Source of the DNA: Cordilura impudica
Taxonomy: Eukaryota; Arthropoda; Insecta; Diptera; Scathophagidae
Direction: 5' to 3'
Assembly (NCBI GenBank): GCA_963682025.1
Contig: OY821520.1
Span: 180,362,626 to 180,426,625 of the forward strand
Length of the DNA stretch: 64,000 bases
Of the stretch, positions 59,225 to 64,000 are shown in pieces. The notes beneath the pieces were generated by a model. The model was not told the DNA's origin, ran no database searches, and worked only from the letters and a program-made list of their open reading frames with translations. A program made the translations under genes and the position numbers. Position 1 is the first letter of the stretch. Each line of letters starts with the position of its first letter.

Positions 59225-60620
59225 TGGGGGGTTTCATGTCAAGTGCACCAACTTTTGAAACCGATGTCTTCCGATCGGGATTAAATTTGTACCAAGGTTA
59301 GTCCTATTGGATAGTAGTTTAGACACAATTTTTCAACAAGATCGGTCAAGATCTCTCTGAGTTAGAGGGGATCAAAATTTGACATTTTGGCCAAACAGGT
59401 GTTTTTTCTCATCCATGTAACTTATTACCTATTGTTCTTAGAAAATTTTCTCCCAAATAGTTTAGATAGCTATTTCTTCAATATTTCGGAAAGAAATACT
59501 TTAAAAAAACAAAAAAAAATTTTAGACTTTTGTTTTGCTAAATCAAAGCATTTTTTGCTTTTTTTTCAAAAAAAGGCATTTTTTTTCATAAGAAAACTTT
59601 GGAAGACTCAAGTTGAAAAAGTTTTCTGCCTCTATTCAATGCGATTTCTTTCCAAAGCCATCAAATAAACCATCAGCGAAATCAACAGCTTAACCTAGTA
59701 ACGCCAAGAAAGGATTGACAAAAAAACGCAGTAAATAAAGGCGACAAAAAAGCTCGATTAAAGACTGGGTATTTAACAATTTACAAGACTTAAATACTTC
59801 ATCAGCTACAATAAATTAAGTATAAAAATAGTTATGATATAAATGGATGTAATGTAATTAAGATTAAATTTTATTAAATTATTTATCTTTTTATTTTTAA
59901 TATTATTATTATTGTATTTTAATTTAATTATTATTACAAATATATAAAAAATAATAATTTTACAACATTTCTATAGAAAAAAAGTGATTTTTTTCCTGAG
60001 GTTAACATATTCTGGGTACTACAGTATCGAGGGTATGAAATTTTAGTTAGGTATGTTACATACCTTCGGAAAGGTTAATTTGTCTAGTTTCTCAGTATAA
60101 GTTTTATTTGTAAGGTTTTTCACAAAAATAGGAAAAAATTCAAAATAGTGAATTTGTGAAAAATTGAAAAACCGTTGTCTTGAGTTACAAAACATTTATT
60201 TTGATAGATATCCCACTCCCATCCCACTAAGCGACCAAAAAGCTCTTAAAGGAAAAATCCTAAGCTTTCTTATGAAAAAAAAATGCCCTTTTTGAAAAAA
60301 AAAACCAAAAAAAAAAAAGTCGAAAATTTTTTTTGTTTTTTTAAAGTATTTTTTTCCGAAATATTGAAGAAATAGCTATCTAAACTATTTGGGAGAAAAT
60401 TTTCTAAGAACAATAGGTAATAAGTTACATGGTTGAGAAAAAACACCTGTTTGGCCAAAATGTCAAATTTTGATCCCCTCTAACTCAGAGAGATCTTGAT
60501 CGATCTTGTTGAAAAATTGTGTCTAAGCTACTATCTAATAGTACTAACCTTGGTGCAAATTTCATCCCGATCGGAACACATTGGTTTCAAAAGTTGGTGC
60601 ACTTGACATGAAACCCCCCA
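59225..60620. mobile_element. TA-flanked foldback element, 375-bp inverted arms
   Basis: Ends TGGGGGGTTTCATGTCAAG and its complement, with TA on both sides (59223-59224, 60621-60622). Arms 59225-59602 and 60255-60620 are about 95% identical inverted repeats. The 650-bp centre is AT-rich and non-coding. Frames running through the arms are by-products. It is probably a Tc1/mariner-type non-autonomous element, judged only from the TA. Confidence 0.85.
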
Positions 60621-60729
60621 TATATAACAACAGAAATAATACTGAGAAATTTAAAAAAAATTAAATTTAAAGGACATTTGTAACAATTTTGCTAAATGTT
60701 TTCAAATTCTACATAATTGTAACATAAAA

Positions 60730-61494
60730 ACAAGTAAGAACATTATAGTCGGTCTAGACCTATCCTATCTCATAGGCCCAACTAACTGGAAATAGAAAAT
60801 AAGCATAAACCAAATTTGAGTGGATTTTTTATTAATTTTTTTGGCTGCAGATATGAAAAAGTTCATATCGGATGCTATATCTATATGGGGACTAGGCCCA
60901 AAAATGGAAAGATCCTGACTATGTTTGGTCAAGTCTCTTGTATTTTTCAAAAATATATACAAACAAAATTTGAGAAGAATCAGTGCAATATTTTTGTTTT
61001 TTGATAGATTTTAATGAAGATCGGGAAGCAGCTCTATATGGGGCCCATGACTAAGAGTTGTCCCAGGAATCATTTTTAGACTACTCATTAATATATGTAG
61101 TAAACGCATACAAACCCAATTTGAGTAAGATCTATATGACAATTTGGATCTTATGGCAATTTATGTCGATTTCATAGGGGTCATTTGTATGGGGGCTAGG
61201 TCTGAACATGGACCGATTCTCACCAATTTCAATAGCATGGCCAATAAAAGCTTACATACCAAATTTCATCAAAATATATTCATATTTGCGACCTGCAGTT
61301 TGATTACAAGGTTTACATGGACACACAGACGGACGGACGGACGGACACACGGACGGACATCGTTAAATCGAATCAGTTAGTGATTCTGATTCGATCGGTG
61401 TAATTAAAGATGGGTCTAGGTCAAATATTTTTGGTAGTTACAAACAGCAGCACAAAGTCATTATACCCAAGCCACATAGTGGTATAGGGTATAA
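60730..61494. mobile_element. mini-me/DINE-1-like element, copy C (inverted)
   Basis: Reverse orientation relative to copy B: AACAAGTAAGAACATTATAG, TCGGTCTAGACC, then the shared body, GGACGGACGGACGGAC microsatellite and CACATAGTGGTATAGGGTAT. Slightly shorter GTCY tract than copy B. Confidence 0.82.
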
Positions 61495-62126
61495 CAATGA
61501 AAACTCACCCAATTATTTTGCGAAATTCATCATGCCTTAATAACACATACGAAGAAGAAACATATAACATACTAAGCACCCTCAAAACAAATAAATGTCC
61601 TGGATTGTACGGAATCAGACCAAAGGATATAAGAAATATTACATAGCTCTATCATGCCAGACACTCTTAAAAAATCTATAATTCGCCCAATTTACAAAAA
61701 TGGTAAAAAATCAGATTTTAACAACTACCGACCAATTTCATAGAAAAGGTTATGGAAGAAATAGTACGTAGAAGAGTCACAGAATATATAGTGAAATATA
61801 ATGTAATTAATCCCAACTAATTCGGCTTCCAGAAGGGTAGAAACATAACCAAGCTTCTTGGAAACTTTGCTAATTTTATCTACGAACAACTAAGTAAAAG
61901 TCATCACTGTCTCACTCTTTTTATAGATTTCAGTAAAGCCTTCGATACTCTCTCTCATATAAACTTACTACATTTTTTAGAAATTGACGAAATAGGAGTT
62001 AAATGCTTGGAATGTTTTAGAAATTATCTATCATTTCGTAGTTGTTACGTGAAAATTTAAAATCACCTCAGAGATGAAACGCATACAGATTCAGGCGTAC
62101 CACAAGACTCAAAACCATTTAATATA
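61495..62126 (+). pseudogene. LINE RT fragment, split by Tigger
   Basis: TLKTNKCPGLYGIRPKDIRN, a degraded NDFNNYRPIS, MEEIVRRRVTEYIVKYNVIN, FGFQKGRNITKLLGNFANFI, LFIDFSKAFDTLSHINLLHF and DSGVPQDSKP: RT blocks in order with stops and a GVPQG to GVPQD change. It continues at 63944. Confidence 0.82.
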
Positions 62127-63943
62127 CAGTGGAATCTCTTTTGAGCGGACAGCCAAGGGACCATTGAAATGTGTCCGGACAAGGGGGATGTCCTCTCAAG
62201 AGAAAACTACAAATTTAAATCAGTAAAATTTGGCTAAGATGGTGAGTTTTTATTTAAACATCTTTTTATTAAAAAAAAAAAACAAATAAAGAATTAAATT
62301 AGTTTTCTTAACAAAAAAAAGTCGTTGATATGTATGTATCTAATAATTATTTCAATAAGTATTCCTCCATCCTAGTTTGGCGTCTTTTGGCCTTGGTAAT
62401 AACATCTTGAAAATGTAAGTCAAGCGGTGAAAATATATTCATAGCTTCTGTATCACCTTGGCTTTCACAAACGCTATGAGATCATGCTTTTTTGTCAAAG
62501 CATATTTATATGTTAAGATGTTGTTTCTTGCATCTTGAAGACCTAAAGGTTCAATTTCATCTGTTGAGTCATCAGAAATTTCTTGAACTTCAGAAATTTG
62601 TTCAGGTAATGGTACCTGTAAATCCAAAGGTGATCCCTCAACTATTAAATCCTTATTGACATGATAAAAATCATTTAAGCTTTGCACAGTGACCCCTGCA
62701 AGAAATTTTTTCTGAATTTCAGCAATTAGGTTTAATGGCAGCTCATCTTCAGGCTCAAAATCAACATAAAATTTTGGCTGACATTCCTGGCTGTTAAACG
62801 TAAACCCTGCCTTACGAAAGCAATTTTGAACTGTTTCAGAAGTAACTTGGTCCCATGCACTTTTAGCAAAATAAACTGCATCCAATAAGTTTATACGTTT
62901 TACTAAATCGTGGGCAGTATCAGAAATTTCGATGTTCGCTAGTAAGTGCTTCAGTACCAAAGTTCTGTAATTATTCTTAAAATTTTTAATGACACCCTGA
63001 TCAAGTGGTTGGCTGATTGAAGTACAATTAGGAGGCAAAAAAAGAATTTTAATGTTTTTAAAATTACTGTTTTTTGGATGCGATGCCGCATTATCCAAAA
63101 AGAGTAAACTTTTCCTTTTTGTGCTCCTATTTTTCGATCGAAATTTTCTAACCATTCACTCATAATTTCAAACGTCATCCGGGATTTGGTGTTTGATTTC
63201 CATGTCACCGGTAAATTATCTTTTTTTAAATTTTTAAAAGCTATTGGTTTAGATGCCTTGCCAATAGCCAGCAGTTTTTTCTTTATCTCCAGCCATGTTC
63301 GCACAGTGCAATATAGTTAGCCTTTCCTTAGACAATTTTCCTCGCACACATTTTTCATTTTTTAAATTCAAGGTCTTGTTTGGTAATTCTCTAAAATAGA
63401 GACCAGTTTCATAAGCATTGTAAATATCTCTTGGTAGGTACCCTTTTATCATTTTTTCATTAGCACTTCTCTTTTCTTTATAATGTCAGAAGCTTGAGTT
63501 TTACTAATACTAAAACGCTTCGATAAATTCCTCGCACTTAATTTTTCTTTATTGTACACTTCAATCACTTCTATTTTTGCTTCAGTGTTAATATAGACCT
63601 TTTTTTTATCCATTTTCAAACGTTACGATGTGCGAACAAATGTATACTACAAGCCAATGAACACTGCATTTCCAAACTATAGTAAACAAATAAACATCTA
63701 TGTTATTTGGGGAATCACATAAATCGCGTAAATAAGGGCATAGATTACAAACTGTCATATAACAAATGAAATGTCAGTCGAACGGAATTATTTTTTGTCA
63801 AGCGGGTGTCCGCGTCCACTCATGAGAGAGTCCGTTCAAAGGAGAGCGATTGCAATGCTTTTCTTATAGAACGTTGCCGGGACCTGGCAACTGTGTACGG
63901 GGTGTCCGCTTAAGGAAAGTGTCCGTTATGGGAGATTCCACTG
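62127..63943 (-). mobile_element. Tigger/pogo element, defective
   Basis: 1817 bp. Ends CAGTGGAATCTCTTTTGAG and, inward from the right, CAGTGGAATCTCCCATAACG. TA flanks (62125-62126, 63944-63945). Subterminal sequence repeats GTCCG(G/C) motifs. Inserted in the LINE RT fragment. Transposase on the minus strand. Confidence 0.9.
62439..63613 (-). pseudogene. Tigger (pogo-type DDE) transposase, broken
   Basis: ATG at 63611-63613: MDKKKVYINTEAKIEVIEVY then NKEKLSARNLSKRFSISKTQ, a CENP-B N-terminal-like helix-turn-helix. The second DNA-binding domain and part of the linker are deleted. The DDE domain resumes with LPRDIYNAYETGLYFRELPN, where the first catalytic Asp (normally N-A-D-E-T-G) is Tyr. LLFLDNAASHPKNSNF has the second Asp and LPPNCTSISQPLDQGVIKNF the third. 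Frames shift near 63450, 63300 and 63110. The C-terminal 200 residues (from FKNNYRTLVLKHLLANIEIS) are open. Inactive. Confidence 0.88.
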
Positions 63944-64000
63944 TATATACTTACGATGAGTAAAAGTTATGCCTATGCAGATGACACCGCCCAGATGTAG
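63944..64000 (+). pseudogene. LINE RT fragment, catalytic block
   Basis: Continues 61495-62126 beyond the Tigger insertion: after a short decayed stretch it reads KSYAYADDTAQM, the RT catalytic Asp pair (Y-A-D-D). It runs off the window. Confidence 0.78.

Noticed and set aside
59387..60458. Frames MAKQVFFLIHVTYY... and MAKQVFFLNHVTYY... on opposite strands
   Set aside because: They are the two inverted arms of one foldback element; both are AT-rich and lack any domain.
1..64000. tRNA or rRNA genes
   Set aside because: No cloverleaf or rRNA-like segment was recognised on either strand; a dedicated tRNA scan was not possible here.

Overview
The window is AT-rich DNA from an insect, very probably a higher (brachyceran, perhaps calyptrate) fly. 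The dipteran signs are three mini-me/DINE-1-type repeats with GTCY microsatellite cores, a copia element with a tRNA-iMet-fragment-like primer site, rosa-like DD41D mariners, and CR1- and Jockey-type LINEs. There is no bacterial, CRISPR or operon content.

The only host-gene signal is two plus-strand exons (1027-1159 and 15179-15747) of a HUWE1-like giant HECT E3 ubiquitin ligase. Both have GT/AG splice sites, and joining them keeps the reading frame (1 nt + 2 nt codon split). They follow each other in the same order as in HUWE1, but the protein is strongly diverged. The 14-kb intron between them holds a nearly perfect 6.4-kb (ATATT)n array (= AATAT satellite), a 7-bp and a 21-bp tandem array, and old transposons. 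This architecture recalls Y-linked or heterochromatic giant fly genes. I did not find the next exon, so the remaining 48 kb may be one transposon-filled intron.

Layout: 1-852 is a deleted DD41D mariner. 1-15.7 kb holds the exons and satellite intron. 18.1-20.4 kb is a decayed hAT carrying a MITE. 21.3-27.7 kb is a chimeric Transib. 28.4-31 kb is a decayed hAT plus a TTAA MITE. 31.1-35.4 kb is a CR1-like LINE with one frameshift. 35.76-37.06 kb is an intact DD41D mariner. 38.09-43.83 kb is a Chapaev-like element split by a LINE. 44.3-59.2 kb is one copia element exploded by nested insertions: two Transibs, a TIR element with internal foldbacks, a Jockey and a DINE-1. 59.2-60.6 kb is a TA-flanked foldback. 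61.5-64 kb is a LINE RT fragment split by a Tigger/pogo element.

Three Transib (RAG1-related) insertions have 5-bp target duplications (CCAGG, CTGCG, CGGCG) and RSS-heptamer-like CACAGTG ends. A Chapaev-like element with a RAG1-like D...E layout lies nearby. These, the HUWE1-like gene and the nested copia are the main points of interest.
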